A stretch of 64,000 bases of DNA from JABMMZ01 sp044341025 (GTDB lineage: Bacteria; Bacteroidota; Bacteroidia; NS11-12g; UBA955), in the NCBI GenBank assembly GCA_044341025.1, contig JBIISM010000012.1, forward strand, positions 16,095 through 80,094. Reading direction: 5' to 3'. Below the pieces are notes generated by a model. That model was not told the origin of the DNA. It did not search any database and was given only the letters and a program-made list of their open reading frames with translations. Within the stretch, counting starts at the first letter, position 1; the number at the start of each line of letters is the position of its first letter. A program made the position numbers and the translations under genes. This document shows positions 1 through 9,105 of the stretch, piece by piece.

Positions 1-204
1 AGCGCAACAACGGTGTCATTCGGTTACATGTTGGGCATGCGCAGATCTGTATTCGAAAACATCTATATGGATTTGGTTATCGGCGGTGGAATATTCCTTC
101 CTGTTTCGGGCGATTACCACAACGAATTGAACATCCCATTGTTTAGCCCCTACCAAAAAGGCGTTCAGTTCAAAGCCTCTTTTGGCTTCAGTATCGCTCT
201 GTAA
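1..204 (+). CDS. C-terminal end of an outer-membrane beta-barrel-like protein (5' truncated by window)
   Basis: The reading frame is open from the first base, so only the last 67 residues are visible. They alternate polar and hydrophobic residues, contain a glycine-rich strand (VIGGGIFLPVSG) and finish with a strand ending FGFSIAL, as terminal strands of Bacteroidota outer-membrane barrels do. No family can be named from this fragment. A GTG codon at 13 is in frame but there is no reason to think translation starts there. The next gene begins 21 bases downstream on the same strand. Confidence 0.55.
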   Translation, partial: SATTVSFGYMLGMRRSVFENIYMDLVIGGGIFLPVSGDYHNELNIPLFSPYQKGVQFKASFGFSIAL

Positions 205-225
205 ATCTGTTTGTCTTATACCCTT

Positions 226-885
226 ATGTCTAAGACAAGAAACATAGCCCTTTTCATTTTTCTTAGCTTATTAAGTTCATGCTTTGAAGCGGTTGAAGAA
301 ATTACCTATACCACTGAAAAAGCGGGCAAATACACCCTAACAATAAATTGCAGTCAAAGTAGGGATAAAATATCTGCCATGATGAAATTGGACACTTTCA
401 TGGGAAGAAAAATTCCAAAGCTTTATGAAATAGATAGCCATATGGGGGCAGCCGCCTATAAGCTAAAAAACACCCCTGGCATTCACAATGTTTATTATAC
501 ATTTGATGAGCAACAATACATTGCCGTTGTAAAATTTGATTTTGATTCAACAACAGCATTGAATAAAGCCATACACAATGCTTTGGAGACAAGCAGCGAC
601 AAAATAAAATTTCCATACATTCAAGTATTCTCAAAAAAGAATCATGAGTTTCAGCGCATCAACACCCCTGGAGATAGTTTAATTCAAGTGGCTGCAAAAA
701 GTGGTCTTGGACTATTTAACAATGCCAAAGTCACCTGCATTTACAGATTTAAACAAGACGTGGTATCCTCCAAGAACAGCTTGTCAAAAATTTCTCAAAA
801 CAAGAAAGCAGTGATGATTCAATACAAATTCACTGATTTGATCAAAAACCCAAACCTTTTCAAAAACACGATTATTCTAAAATGA
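226..885 (+). CDS. Putative lipoprotein of unknown function, first gene of an envelope operon
   Basis: About 219 residues. I start it at ATG 226; an in-frame TTG lies 15 bases earlier but would only lengthen the signal peptide. The N-terminus is a lipoprotein signal (hydrophobic run, lipobox LLSSC), so the mature protein should be lipid-anchored in the periplasm or outer membrane. The rest is a mixed alpha/beta globular region with no motif I recognise. The stop overlaps the ATG of the next gene by four bases (ATGA), which implies translational coupling with the two DUF4836-like genes downstream. Confidence 0.7.
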   Translation: MSKTRNIALFIFLSLLSSCFEAVEEITYTTEKAGKYTLTINCSQSRDKISAMMKLDTFMGRKIPKLYEIDSHMGAAAYKLKNTPGIHNVYYTFDEQQYIAVVKFDFDSTTALNKAIHNALETSSDKIKFPYIQVFSKKNHEFQRINTPGDSLIQVAAKSGLGLFNNAKVTCIYRFKQDVVSSKNSLSKISQNKKAVMIQYKFTDLIKNPNLFKNTIILK

Positions 886-2786
886 AATTATTATATACCC
901 TTTTATTCTTAGCTCTTAGCCTTATTTCAAATGCACAAAATGCTTACGAGTATGTGCCTGCTTCTGCTCAAATTGTTTTTAGCATGAACCTAGAACAACT
1001 CAACAAAAAGAGTGGTGACATTGACTATTTAAAGTACTTAAAGCCAATACTAAAATCGCAAAGTTATGGGTATTATAATGAAGGTTGTGAATTGATAAAC
1101 ATCAATGATGTTTTGTTCAACACCTCTACCTACGGACTTAATGCGGCTGAAAATGTCATTATGTACAGAATAACTGTTAACAAAAGTAGTGGCTATGTAT
1201 TTGTTTTCACTCTAAAGAATCCTGAAAAGTTCGAGTCACAATTGATGGCAAAATGTGAAAACAAAAAATCAATCCAAAAAAGAAGTACAGTGAATGGCAG
1301 TTTCTATTTAAGCGATAAAGAATCTGTTGCCATCAATGGCAACATCGCAGTGGTTTTTAACAAAGACTATAACTATTACGAATCTACTAATTCCAGCATC
1401 AGCCAAACGGAAGCTTACGATTCGACCTATAAGGTTGACAAGCGAAATGACAATTACAGAGTTGATAGTTTGTATTTCGAGCTGCTAAACTCAGGAAAAA
1501 TTAGCAATTACCCTGAAAGCACCGAAGACATATTGGACTTGTCGGATACCACAATAGCCTTTTTAGCCAACAAAAGACACGAAGAACAAATTCAAGCAAT
1601 TTTAGAATTTAAATTTAAAGACTTGCTGTATACCATGGAAAGTTTTGTGCAAGTGCAAGCAAATGGAATTTACAAGAACAGAAATTTCAATAAAATCATT
1701 TCACAGCGCGACGATGCAAGTGTTTTTATAAACAGCAGCAGTTTGCTTTACCAGTCAAACTTTTCAATGAATAATCTTTTATGGGGCAGCGATATGTACA
1801 AAAGCGGAATAGGCAATACCAATCAAAATCTTTTAAGCTCGGGCATCAATGCCTTCTATTCGATAAACTTTTTTAATGGTGCTGCATCTATACAATTCAA
1901 AAGCACCTACAACGACAAAGCTTTTACCTACATCAAATCGATGTTCGATGTAAAACAGAACAAAAAACTTCTAAAATACATCGACGGGAAAAACCTTTTG
2001 GGTTACATGTCAATTGCTGTCAACAATAAAGAACTCGGTCGGTTTTATGGCGATTTGTATGCCGAGATACTTAACAATCTACCCCAGACAAGTACTAATA
2101 ATTATTTAGAAAATATCGCCCCAGCCATGCAATTGGCGTATGCTTTTATTGACAAAGAAATGCTATACAACACCATTGATGGGCGAGCAATCATCGCTTG
2201 TACTGGATTTGAAAACATGAAAGTTAAATTCAAGACTTATACTTATGACGACGATTTTAACCGAAAAGAAGTAACAGAAGAGCGCTTAGAAAAACAGGCT
2301 AAAATGCTGGCAGTAATGTCTATCGGCAACTACGACAATGCAAAAAAACTATTTGACATCATTTGCAAATTTAATGTGTTCACCAAGCTAAGAGACAATG
2401 TCATTACCCTAAAAGCTTTAAATGGGATGCCTTTTAATTTATACATGGTTTTAAAAGAGGATGCATTTATCATTACCAACGATGCCAATATCGCATTGAA
2501 TGAAAACAAATTCAACAACTTGAATGAGGCTGATAAGAAAAACATCATGTCTCACAACCTAGCAATGAATATAAAAATTCAAGACGTGATGGCTAAAATG
2601 AAAGAGTTTTATCCAAACGGAGAAGATGGCGGCATGTTTAAATTTATGGAGAGCTACGGATTAATTGAAATGGCAGACTCAAAACCTGCGGACAATATGT
2701 ATGGCGCAAGCGCTGTTTTACATCTTAAAGATGGGTCTGAAAACTCTTTATACATTCTTTTAAAAACAATGCGCGCAATGCGTTAA
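882..2786 (+). CDS. Exported DUF4836-like protein
   Basis: 634 residues with a cleavable signal peptide (hydrophobic core then SNAQN). The mature N-terminus YEYVPASAQIVFSMNLEQL matches the opening of Bacteroidota DUF4836 proteins as I remember them, where a YIPxDAxxVxxxN segment precedes a repeated alpha/beta body. No catalytic motif is visible. The downstream gene opens with the same motif (EYIPADAQTIVYLNTRVI), so the two look like diverged paralogues. Family biochemical function is unknown; an envelope role is inferred from the signal peptide and from coupling to a lipoprotein gene (ATGA overlap at the start). Confidence 0.65.
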   Translation: MKLLYTLLFLALSLISNAQNAYEYVPASAQIVFSMNLEQLNKKSGDIDYLKYLKPILKSQSYGYYNEGCELININDVLFNTSTYGLNAAENVIMYRITVNKSSGYVFVFTLKNPEKFESQLMAKCENKKSIQKRSTVNGSFYLSDKESVAINGNIAVVFNKDYNYYESTNSSISQTEAYDSTYKVDKRNDNYRVDSLYFELLNSGKISNYPESTEDILDLSDTTIAFLANKRHEEQIQAILEFKFKDLLYTMESFVQVQANGIYKNRNFNKIISQRDDASVFINSSSLLYQSNFSMNNLLWGSDMYKSGIGNTNQNLLSSGINAFYSINFFNGAASIQFKSTYNDKAFTYIKSMFDVKQNKKLLKYIDGKNLLGYMSIAVNNKELGRFYGDLYAEILNNLPQTSTNNYLENIAPAMQLAYAFIDKEMLYNTIDGRAIIACTGFENMKVKFKTYTYDDDFNRKEVTEERLEKQAKMLAVMSIGNYDNAKKLFDIICKFNVFTKLRDNVITLKALNGMPFNLYMVLKEDAFIITNDANIALNENKFNNLNEADKKNIMSHNLAMNIKIQDVMAKMKEFYPNGEDGGMFKFMESYGLIEMADSKPADNMYGASAVLHLKDGSENSLYILLKTMRAMR

Positions 2787-2787
2787 T

Positions 2788-4020
2788 ATGAATATCAAAA
2801 AAGCCATCCTTATAACGCTTAGCGTTTGCATTCTAATTGGAGTGGCTTTGTATTCATACCGCTATTATCTCTTAAGCAAAACGTCTCATTTAGCTGAGTA
2901 TATTCCAGCTGATGCGCAGACAATAGTATACCTGAATACTCGGGTTATCTATAAAATCTTCCCAAAGTCGGGGAAAGGCGATTTGAAATTTTTGAAAAAC
3001 AATCCATATTTCAAGAACATTAAAAATCCTTTGACGATAGGCATCGATTTTACCTCTGATGCAGCCTATGTAGAATTAGAGAATACCCGTTTTTTTTTAG
3101 TCTTAATTAGCGACCTTGAAAATTTCGAAAACACGCTTAAAGAAATAGGTCCCGAAGTTTTTACACAGCCACTAAAAGGGAAAGCATATTCTAGTGTGAT
3201 CAGTCGAAACGATTCTTTTCAATTGGTTTGGAACGAAAAAGCCTTGGCCATTGTACCAAAACAATTTGCAAATAATGATCTGGAAAAGATTTTCAAAACA
3301 GACCTTAATTTCCAAAACACAAATGAATTCAAACAGGTAAAAGACGACAGTGCCGCTTTTTGGTTTTATACAAAAAACGCGAGATTAGAACCGATCAAAG
3401 GCAAAACAATTAGAGGCTCAGGCTATTTCAAAAATGGAATAGAAATATTTGCAAGTGAAAGCATTGGCAACAAATTAAAAAAGAACATTCCTATAATAAG
3501 TTCCGACTCTAATTACTCAATATTCTCGGCCGACAAAAACGAAACCTTTATCAACAAATATTTAAGCGAAATAAGTATTTTGTTATTAGGTGCGGCAGAT
3601 GACAATATAATGACGGTTAACTTTAACCGTGCAGATAAAACCTTGTTAATTGGCGGCAATAAACGCGTTGAAAAAAAATCCATCAGCTATGCCTACGATG
3701 AGAATTTTAACAAAAACCAAGTGATCAAAAGCAGTTACGACACCATTCGTTTGGCTACACTTAGTTACAAGTATTCAGGCCAAAAAAATACATTTCAAAT
3801 AAGCAATGCCAATGTGTGCGACTCATTTAATGTTCCAAATACGCCTGTTGAATACAGCGCTTATTTAAATTTCAACCAATCAGCCTTGAAGCAATATTTC
3901 CCTTCTGCACTTCAATACCAAGTTCTATATATCCATTCGCAGAGAAGCAATAATATTGAGTACTATTTTAAAATTAATAGCAGCAATTGGAAAACAATTT
4001 TAAAATCAAAACTGTTTTAG
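2788..4020 (+). CDS. Membrane-anchored DUF4836-like paralogue
   Basis: 410 residues. An N-terminal hydrophobic segment (residues 6-24, ITLSVCILIGVALYSYRYY) lacks an obvious cleavage site and probably anchors the protein in the inner membrane with the body in the periplasm. The segment EYIPADAQTIVYLNTRVI parallels the opening of the preceding protein, and both later carry an F-ENT/FES-L pattern after a strand (LENFENTL versus PEKFESQL). It starts one base after the preceding stop (TAA-T-ATG). It is shorter than its neighbour and lacks part of the C-terminal region. Function unknown. Confidence 0.6.
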   Translation: MNIKKAILITLSVCILIGVALYSYRYYLLSKTSHLAEYIPADAQTIVYLNTRVIYKIFPKSGKGDLKFLKNNPYFKNIKNPLTIGIDFTSDAAYVELENTRFFLVLISDLENFENTLKEIGPEVFTQPLKGKAYSSVISRNDSFQLVWNEKALAIVPKQFANNDLEKIFKTDLNFQNTNEFKQVKDDSAAFWFYTKNARLEPIKGKTIRGSGYFKNGIEIFASESIGNKLKKNIPIISSDSNYSIFSADKNETFINKYLSEISILLLGAADDNIMTVNFNRADKTLLIGGNKRVEKKSISYAYDENFNKNQVIKSSYDTIRLATLSYKYSGQKNTFQISNANVCDSFNVPNTPVEYSAYLNFNQSALKQYFPSALQYQVLYIHSQRSNNIEYYFKINSSNWKTILKSKLF

Positions 4021-4034
4021 TGTCCAAAATAATG

Positions 4035-4055
4035 CAATCAATATAAAATTGATTG
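4035..4055 (+). terminator. AT-rich hairpin after the envelope operon
   Basis: Perfect 8-base arms (CAATCAAT / ATTGATTG) around a 5-base loop, 14 bases after the stop of the second DUF4836-like gene and before the korA promoter. No clean U-tract follows, so it is only a weak terminator candidate. Confidence 0.3.
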
Positions 4056-4099
4056 ATATAATTATTACACAATAATCTATTCGAATGGTCAATAAAGAG

Positions 4100-4107
4100 T
4101 ATTTTTG
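4100..4107 (+). promoter_or_regulatory. -7 promoter box for korAB (TATTTTTG)
   Basis: Perfect match to the Bacteroidota -7 consensus TAnnTTTG, placed 18 bases before the GTG chosen as korA start. A TTG that could extend korA lies inside this box, which argues against that longer start. Confidence 0.65.
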
Positions 4108-4125
4108 CATCAAAATAAAGAGGCA

Positions 4126-5970
4126 GTGTCAGACACAATAAAACACGAACAACATGTAGTCATTAAGTTTGCTGGAGACAGCGGCGATGGTGTTCAATTA
4201 ACGGGAACACAATTTGCCGAAACCAGTGCTTTATTTGGAAATGACATTGCAACCTTCCCTGATTTTCCGGCAGAAATTCGCGCGCCTATAGGTACTTTAC
4301 CTGGTGTTAGTGGATTTCAAATCCATATTGGCAGCAACGAAATCCTTACGCCTGGCGACACCTATGATGTTTTGGTTGCGTTGAATGCAGCTGCCTTAAA
4401 AGTTAATCTCAAATTTTTAAAACCAAACGGCATAATAATAGCAAACAGCGATGGTTTTGACGACAAGAACTTGCGCTTGGCAAAGATTGACGAAAATGAC
4501 AATCCTTTGCACAATGGCAGTTTGAATGCCTACCAAGTGTTTACTGCAGATATCACCAAGCTAACAAAATCAGCTGTTGCAGAATTTTCACTAGGAAACA
4601 AAGAAGCTGAGCGCTGTAAAAACATGTATGTTTTGGGTCTGGTGTATTGGTTGTTCGACCGCAACATACAGCACACTATAAACTTTTTAGAAAAACAATT
4701 TTCTGTAAAAGAACTGCTCGCAAAATCAAATATTAAAGCCCTGCAAGCTGGCTATCATTTTGGAGAAACCTCTGAAATGTTTGGCAATAGATTCGAAATC
4801 GCTGCTGCAGTATACGCCAAAGGAACCTATAGAAGCATCAACGGAAACCAAGCAACAGCCTTAGGTTTATTGGGTGCCTCAGTTAAGTCTGGAATACCAA
4901 TATTTCTAGGCACCTACCCTATTACCCCAGCATCAGACATCTTGCATGAATTGTCAAAACACAAAGGATTTGACCTCATAAGTTTTCAAGCGGAGGACGA
5001 AATTTCAGGAATTTGTGCAGCTATAGGCGCCTCATATGGTGGGCGTTTGGGCGTTACCACAAGCTCAGGGCCTGGCATTGCCCTAAAAACTGAAGCCATT
5101 GGTTTGGCCACTATGCTTGAATTGCCTTTGGTTATTTGCAACATTCAAAGAGGCGGACCATCAACAGGCTTACCTACCAAAACAGAGCAATCTGATTTGT
5201 TGCAAGCATTATACGGAAGAAATGGAGAATGTCCTTTGGTGGTCATAGCCGCATCAACACCGGCAGATTGCTATGAGATGTCATACATGGCCGTTAAGAT
5301 AGCAATAGAACACACAGTCCCAGTTATGTTTTTAAGCGATGGTTATCTGGCAACTGGTGCCCAGCCATGGATGATTAAAACCTTGAATGAAATGCCTGAA
5401 ATCAGTTCGCATTTTATCCGCAAAGCAGATGAGCGCAAACCATATCAACCTTATGCCCGCAATGAAAACCTTTCCCGTGACCATGCCGTGCCAGGAACCC
5501 CAAGAATGGAGCACCGTATTGGCGGATTAGAAAAGGAAAACATTACAGGGAATATTAGCTACGATGCAGCAAACCATGAACTCATGGTAAAACTGCGCGC
5601 ACAAAAAGTTATGAATGTAGCAGATACTATACCTCTTCAAACTTTTGAGCATGGCAACAAAGATTCTAAAGCACTTATTATTGGTTGGGGTTCAACTTTT
5701 GGAAGCATATCTACAGCAACAAAAGAATTGCGCGAAGAAGGCATAGACATTGCGCATATCCATTTAAAATACATCAACCCATTGCCATCAAATCTTGGAG
5801 AAATGATCCAAAATTTTGATAAAGTTTTTGTAGCCGAATTAAACAACGGGCAATTGATTCGTTTGATTAGAGACAAGTTTTTAAAGGATGCAAAAGGGAT
5901 TAATAAAATCCAAGGCCAACCTTTTCAAATTACAGAGATTAAAGACATCCTTAAACACAATCTTCAATAA
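4126..5970 (+). CDS. korA: 2-oxoglutarate (2-oxoacid):ferredoxin oxidoreductase, fused gamma-alpha subunit
   Basis: About 614 residues from GTG 4126. With KorB it oxidatively decarboxylates a 2-oxoacid, most likely 2-oxoglutarate, to the acyl-CoA while reducing ferredoxin. The N-terminal third is the gamma domain (VVIKFAGDSGDGVQLTG near residue 10). The pyrimidine-binding alpha domain follows from about residue 235 (GTYPITPASDILHELS; QAEDEISGICAAIGASYGG; TSSGPGIALKTEAIGLA), then the C-terminal transketolase-like domain. Gamma-alpha fusion with a separate beta subunit is the usual two-subunit form. The stop shares its last base with the korB ATG (TAATG). Substrate specificity is inferred from architecture, not shown. 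Confidence 0.93.
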   Translation: MSDTIKHEQHVVIKFAGDSGDGVQLTGTQFAETSALFGNDIATFPDFPAEIRAPIGTLPGVSGFQIHIGSNEILTPGDTYDVLVALNAAALKVNLKFLKPNGIIIANSDGFDDKNLRLAKIDENDNPLHNGSLNAYQVFTADITKLTKSAVAEFSLGNKEAERCKNMYVLGLVYWLFDRNIQHTINFLEKQFSVKELLAKSNIKALQAGYHFGETSEMFGNRFEIAAAVYAKGTYRSINGNQATALGLLGASVKSGIPIFLGTYPITPASDILHELSKHKGFDLISFQAEDEISGICAAIGASYGGRLGVTTSSGPGIALKTEAIGLATMLELPLVICNIQRGGPSTGLPTKTEQSDLLQALYGRNGECPLVVIAASTPADCYEMSYMAVKIAIEHTVPVMFLSDGYLATGAQPWMIKTLNEMPEISSHFIRKADERKPYQPYARNENLSRDHAVPGTPRMEHRIGGLEKENITGNISYDAANHELMVKLRAQKVMNVADTIPLQTFEHGNKDSKALIIGWGSTFGSISTATKELREEGIDIAHIHLKYINPLPSNLGEMIQNFDKVFVAELNNGQLIRLIRDKFLKDAKGINKIQGQPFQITEIKDILKHNLQ

Positions 5971-6983
5971 TGGAAACCGCACATAAAACAATATTTACTT
6001 CGAAAGATCTGGAGACCGATCAAGAAGTGAGATGGTGCCCAGGTTGCGGAGATTATGCCATCTTGAGCAGTTTAAAAAAGGTTTTACCAGAACTAAACCA
6101 TTCCAAAGAAGATTTTGTATTTGTCTCGGGAATTGGATGTTCTTCACGCCTACCATACTATATGGACACTTACGGCATGCACTCCATTCACGGTCGTGCA
6201 ACTGCAATAGCCTTGGGATTAAAAACCAGCAGGCCAGAGTTAAGCGTATGGGTAATTACAGGTGATGGGGATGCTTTGAGCATTGGCGGAAACCATCTAA
6301 TTCATACCTTAAGAAGAAACCCAAATTTAAATATTTTGTTGTTTAACAACCAAATTTATGGTTTAACCAAAGGACAATATTCTCCCACCAGTGAGATTGG
6401 AAAAATAACAAAATCATCGCCAATAGGAACGGTAGATAGCCCATTTAATCCGATTGCTTTGGCTTTGGGTGCTAATGGTACTTTTGTGGCAAGGACTTTA
6501 GACCGCGACCCTAAGCACCAACAAGAAATATACAAACGCGCCTACCACCACACAGGTTGTTCATTTGTTGAAATTTATCAAAACTGCAATGTTTTTAACG
6601 ACGGTGCATTTGAAATAATGACTGAAAAAGACAGCAAGCCATTTTCAACTATTTTTGTGGAACATGGCAAACCCTTGGTTTTCGCGAATGGCACAAAAGG
6701 CATCACCTTAGATGGTTTGCAGGCTAAGGTTATTGATTTAACAGATGAAAATACCAATGGTCTTTGGATACACGATGAAAAAGACCCCATGAAGGCCTAC
6801 ATCCTTTCCCGTTTCTTCGACAACGATGCATTGCCTCGGCCATTTGGTGTTCTATTTGCCGATTCTAGCAAGCCTTGTTTGGAGACCCTGATACAAGACC
6901 AACTGAAAGATAAACGCATAGAAAACAAGACCATAGCTTTCAATGATTTGTTAAAATCCAGAAACAGCTGGGAGGTGCAGTAA
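5970..6983 (+). CDS. korB: 2-oxoglutarate (2-oxoacid):ferredoxin oxidoreductase, beta subunit
   Basis: 337 residues; the thiamine-diphosphate-binding catalytic subunit partnering KorA. Cysteines placed as in two-subunit enzymes that carry a [4Fe-4S] cluster: C23 and C26 (WCPGCGDYA), C57 (GIGCSSR) and a later one in IYQNCNVFND. The TPP/Mg motif is GDGDALSIGGNHLIHTLRRN, followed by NNQIYGLTKGQYSPTS, typical of the family. It overlaps korA by one base and is the last gene of the pair; the next gene starts 78 bases on with its own promoter-like sequence. Confidence 0.94.
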   Translation: METAHKTIFTSKDLETDQEVRWCPGCGDYAILSSLKKVLPELNHSKEDFVFVSGIGCSSRLPYYMDTYGMHSIHGRATAIALGLKTSRPELSVWVITGDGDALSIGGNHLIHTLRRNPNLNILLFNNQIYGLTKGQYSPTSEIGKITKSSPIGTVDSPFNPIALALGANGTFVARTLDRDPKHQQEIYKRAYHHTGCSFVEIYQNCNVFNDGAFEIMTEKDSKPFSTIFVEHGKPLVFANGTKGITLDGLQAKVIDLTDENTNGLWIHDEKDPMKAYILSRFFDNDALPRPFGVLFADSSKPCLETLIQDQLKDKRIENKTIAFNDLLKSRNSWEVQ

Positions 6984-7036
6984 TAAGCCCACACCTTTTT
7001 CTATCGATTTGGTTTCCCTTTCTGAATGATTTAGCT

Positions 7037-7044
7037 TTAATTTG
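7037..7044 (+). promoter_or_regulatory. Probable -7 box (TTAATTTG) for the PNGase F-like gene
   Basis: Seven of eight matches to TAnnTTTG, ending 17 bases before the ATG. The same TTAATTTGC string recurs before the cyanophycin-synthetase-like gene, supporting it as a functional variant. Confidence 0.4.
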
Positions 7045-7061
7045 CGTCAACAAAAGTTGAT

Positions 7062-8993
7062 ATGAAATTAATCTTTACTTTATTTACAATTGCTATTAGT
7101 GCAATAAGCTTACACGCTGGAGATACTACAAAAGTAAGTTCACACAGCAAGGTGGTCATTAAAACCAATCCGAGTGCAGGCGTTACCGAATACCCTTCAA
7201 AAGTCAAATTTCCGGCCGATTCTGTCTCTTACCGCAAGGTTTATATGTACTTAGAATTTGGGTGTGCGCCTGGTTTAAGATGCGGTGAATGGGATTATGG
7301 AAACCATATCTATGCACGTAAAAATGGCGTTCGCTATGAATTGGCACGTTATATTACACCTTACGGTTTTTATTGGAACAGTTCTCAAAATTGGAAGCAT
7401 GGTTGGTATTTTGACCTTACTGATTTCTCTGCTTTATTGCACGATTCATTGGAAATCATATACCAACATTCTGGCTACGAAGGCAATACCGACAGAGGTT
7501 GGACAGTAACTATGGATTACTACATGGTGGCTGGCGAAGCTGCAAGAATTCCAATGGGTCTTATCAACATGCACCGCGTAAATGCGCCTTATGGCAACGA
7601 CAACAGCCCCTTTTCGAATGCGGTAAAACCAGTTTCATTTGTTATGCCAAATGGTGCTGATGCTGTTGATTTTAAAATTATTCAAACTGGACATGGCATG
7701 GATAAGCAAGAAAATTGTTCTGAGTTTTGCTCAAAAAAACGCACAGTTACTTTAGATGCAAACACGGTTTCTGAAAAAAATGTTTGGAGAGACGATTGTG
7801 GTTTAAATTCTTTATTTCCTCAAGCCGGAACTTGGATATACGACAGAGCGAATTGGTGTCCTGGCGCTCCTGTAATGGCAGATGATATTTACCTAAACAT
7901 TAATGACACCAATACCCACACGTTTAGCCTTAACATGGAGGCATACTCAAATACAGCAGGCGGCAGTGCCAATTATGACGTAACAACCTATGCTCTGTTT
8001 TTCAAAGACAACAGAAAGCAAGTAGATGCAGCAATTGAAGATATTATTTCGCCATCAACTCACTTTGATTATTTGCGTTTAAACCCAACTTGTGGCGCGC
8101 CAATTATTAGTGTGCGCAATATGGGTAAAGACACGGTTACACGTTTGGAATTTGAATACGGAAAACTTGGAGGCGCATTACAAAAAATTTGGGTTCCTTG
8201 CAACATCGCTCCATTTACCAACCAAAAGGTAACGCTTGAAGCCATATACAATTGGAGTGGTGCTGGGAATAATTTCGTAGCCCGTATTACCAAGGTTAAC
8301 GACCAAGCAGACCAATATCTGGCTGACAACACTATGGTTTCTAAAATCACCAACAGCGTGGTGTTCCCTACCAAAATTATTATCGTGTTAAAAACCAATA
8401 ACGCACCATCAGAAAACTATTACACTTTAAAAGATGCTAAAGGCAATGTGATTAGAAACAAAAATAATTTTGCTGCAAACACCATTTATAGAGATACTGT
8501 ATACCTTGACAACAATGTATGTTATACTTTTGAGATGATGGATGATGGCACTGCACCAAGCAACAACCCATTAAATAGAGATGGCCTTGATTGGTGGGCG
8601 AATACTGCCGATGGCACTGGCTATATCCAAATTAGAAATGGCAACAACAACAGCATGTTAAAGAATTTTGGCGCTGACTTTGGCACCAAGCAAATGATTA
8701 ATTTTCAAACCACTTACAGCATGGGAATTGAAAATCAAGCGACCCAGTCAATCGGACTAGACATCATGCCTAATCCTGCTTTGAAAGGCGTTGAAACGAT
8801 GGTCAACATAGACGTTGTCAATGCAGAAATATACACCTTGAGCATTTATGATCAAACTGGCAGAGAGGTTCAAGCCTACACAAGCAAAGCGCTTAACGCC
8901 CAATTCTATTTAAAAGGATTGGCCTCAGGAATATACACTGCTACCCTTCAGCAAGGAGTTGAAATAAGCAGCAAAAAATTTGTAGTAGAATAA
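7062..8993 (+). CDS. Secreted PNGase F-like protein with T9SS sorting domain
   Basis: 643 residues. A signal peptide (to about residue 18) is followed by a region resembling the two jelly-roll domains of peptide-N-glycosidase F: LEFGCAPGLRCGEWDYGNHI, ELARYITPYG, then W..DLTDFSALLHDSLEI near residues 65-130. PNGase F-type enzymes remove N-linked glycans from glycoproteins; here activity is only inferred, because the catalytic acidic residues cannot be checked without an alignment. The last ~80 residues (DIMPNPALKG ... LASGIYTATL ... KKFVVE) form a type A T9SS C-terminal sorting domain, so the protein should cross the outer membrane and be surface-attached or released. A strong terminator follows, so it is probably monocistronic. 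Confidence 0.75.
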   Translation: MKLIFTLFTIAISAISLHAGDTTKVSSHSKVVIKTNPSAGVTEYPSKVKFPADSVSYRKVYMYLEFGCAPGLRCGEWDYGNHIYARKNGVRYELARYITPYGFYWNSSQNWKHGWYFDLTDFSALLHDSLEIIYQHSGYEGNTDRGWTVTMDYYMVAGEAARIPMGLINMHRVNAPYGNDNSPFSNAVKPVSFVMPNGADAVDFKIIQTGHGMDKQENCSEFCSKKRTVTLDANTVSEKNVWRDDCGLNSLFPQAGTWIYDRANWCPGAPVMADDIYLNINDTNTHTFSLNMEAYSNTAGGSANYDVTTYALFFKDNRKQVDAAIEDIISPSTHFDYLRLNPTCGAPIISVRNMGKDTVTRLEFEYGKLGGALQKIWVPCNIAPFTNQKVTLEAIYNWSGAGNNFVARITKVNDQADQYLADNTMVSKITNSVVFPTKIIIVLKTNNAPSENYYTLKDAKGNVIRNKNNFAANTIYRDTVYLDNNVCYTFEMMDDGTAPSNNPLNRDGLDWWANTADGTGYIQIRNGNNNSMLKNFGADFGTKQMINFQTTYSMGIENQATQSIGLDIMPNPALKGVETMVNIDVVNAEIYTLSIYDQTGREVQAYTSKALNAQFYLKGLASGIYTATLQQGVEISSKKFVVE

Positions 8994-9012
8994 GCAAGCA
9001 AAAATGTTTTTT

Positions 9013-9041
9013 AAAAGGATGTCAATGACATCCTTTTTTTT
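9013..9041 (+). terminator. Rho-independent terminator
   Basis: Inverted repeat AAAAGGATGTCA / TGACATCCTTTT with a T-run after the right arm, 20 bases past the PNGase F-like stop codon. The stem is perfect, the U-tract is on the plus strand, and no gene overlaps it. Confidence 0.85.
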
Positions 9042-9086
9042 AGTCAAGTATTTAAATTTCTGACTTTTATTTAAACTTTTTTTACC

Positions 9087-9094
9087 TAGCTTTG
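9087..9094 (+). promoter_or_regulatory. -7 box (TAGCTTTG) of the carotenoid operon
   Basis: Perfect TAnnTTTG match, 11 bases before the crtZ ATG and downstream of the terminator, so the crt genes probably form a separate transcription unit. Confidence 0.65.
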
Positions 9095-9105
9095 TTTGAA
9101 TTACG

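Noticed and set aside
4105..4125. TTG-initiated N-terminal extension of korA
   Set aside because: The TTG is part of a perfect -7 promoter box, so it would lie at or upstream of the transcript start.
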